A stretch of 64,000 bases of DNA from Mycolicibacterium hodleri (lineage in GTDB: Bacteria > Actinomycetota > Actinomycetes > Mycobacteriales > Mycobacteriaceae). Shown piece after piece: positions 63,764-64,000 of this stretch. The stretch is taken from NCBI RefSeq assembly GCF_006439015.1, contig NZ_RCZG01000005.1, positions 364,440 through 428,439 on the forward strand, read 5' to 3'. The notes under the pieces are model-generated. The model had not been told where the DNA came from and ran no database searches. It worked only from the letters and a program-made list of their open reading frames with translations. Position 1 is the first letter of the stretch, and the number at the start of each line of letters is the position of its first letter. The position numbers and the translations under genes were made by a program.

Positions 63764-64000
63764 TTAGGTTCCGCGTTTGGTGCGGGTGGTCGTTCTGCTG
63801 GTGCGGAGTCGGTAGGACTTGGTGCCGGTCTCGATGATGTGGGCGTTGAAGGTGACGCGGTCGACGATGGCGGCGACTAGGCGTGGGTCGGGGAAGACGG
63901 TGCCCCATTCGCTGAAGGGGAGATTGGTGGCGATCGCGACCGAGGCCCGTTCTTCGCGTTCGGTGATGATCTGGAACAGCAATTCCGCTCCGCGAGGGTC
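63764..64000 (-). CDS. istB: IstB-like ATP-binding protein, C-terminal part
   Basis: Only the last 78 codons are in the window; the gene continues past the right edge. The visible end is typical of IstB: 'GAELLFQIITEREERASVAIATNL', 'FSEWGTVFPDPRLVAAIVDRV' and 'HIIETGTKSYRLR'. IstB is the AAA+ helper that directs IS21-type transposition with the IstA transposase. Confidence 0.92.
   Translation of the reverse strand, partial: DPRGAELLFQIITEREERASVAIATNLPFSEWGTVFPDPRLVAAIVDRVTFNAHIIETGTKSYRLRTSRTTTRTKRGT

Larger units (their letters stand above)
49972..64000. mobile_element. Integrated defence/mobilisation island (left part, incomplete)
   Basis: The region begins at the half tRNA-Pro site and runs past the window end. 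It contains only accessory genes: a lone OLD nuclease, Gabija, an MmeI-like R-M enzyme, two small plasmid-type genes, a MobF relaxase and an IS21-type insertion. The first half (about 50900-56950) has visibly more AT-rich codons than the chromosome. No integrase gene was recognised inside the window. The other end and the intact tRNA are expected beyond 64000. Confidence 0.82.
63720..64000. mobile_element. IS21-family insertion sequence, one end
   Basis: The element starts with TG at 63720 directly after the relaxase codons. It contains two direct copies of a 12-bp terminal motif and then the 3' part of an istB-like gene on the minus strand. IS21 elements carry several such repeats at each end and code for IstA and IstB. 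The rest, including istA, lies outside the window. Confidence 0.85.

Overview
The window is high-GC, gene-dense DNA with many GTG starts. It looks like a Mycobacterium, probably a fast-growing Mycolicibacterium-type species. The evidence is a mycolic-acid cyclopropane synthase (26139-27017), an F420-type nitroreductase (123-560), several short secreted proteins of mycobacterial type, a PknE/PknH-like membrane kinase and MalQ. No rRNA or intact tRNA gene is present, and no CRISPR array was seen.

Region 1 (1-49589) is ordinary chromosome. In order it holds: a nitroreductase behind twin operator-like repeats; a SecDF-head protein; a secreted serine protease; a lectin-LysM protein; an in-frame sterol desaturase / FAD oxidoreductase fusion carrying a 3x33-bp repeat; a coupled VWA-carboxylesterase pair; a paired SMR efflux pump; an MFS transporter; malQ; a diiron-like hydrolase with its PDR-type reductase; an isolated kinase N-lobe; a Nudix/GIY-YIG pair; a frameshifted amino-acid permease next to a tandem universal stress protein; an LmeA-like and an SGNH protein; an acyl-CoA ligase; cyclopropane synthase, SRPBCC and SDR genes; a four-gene OpuC/Pro-type osmolyte ABC transporter; an Anbu-type proteasome homologue with a transglutaminase-like partner; a VIT1-type transporter; a Ser/Thr kinase; Tex; an acyltransferase; secreted proteins; and a CYP102 (P450-BM3-like) self-sufficient P450 behind an MFS exporter.

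Region 2 starts at 49972-50013 with the 3' half of a tRNA-Pro(GGG) gene, anticodon loop to discriminator, on the minus strand. The tRNA-type terminator and an eroded alpha/beta-hydrolase lie on the chromosomal side. No 5' half is present, as expected for one edge of an element integrated in that tRNA. The DNA beyond it is AT-richer and accessory in content: a lone 780-aa OLD-family nuclease, a two-gene Gabija-type module (GajA OLD nuclease, GajB UvrD-like helicase), an MmeI-like fused restriction-modification enzyme, two small plasmid-type genes, and a MobF/TraA relaxase cut just after its helicase P-loop by an IS21-family element that runs off the right edge. I read this as a mobilisable or conjugative defence island whose transfer gene has been broken by an IS. 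The far attachment site, the intact tRNA-Pro and any integrase should lie beyond base 64000.

The most unusual points are the island with its three nuclease systems, the Anbu pair whose transglutaminase-like member has Ala where the catalytic His is expected, the P450-BM3 homologue that lacks the conserved I-helix acid, and the desaturase-oxidoreductase fusion.
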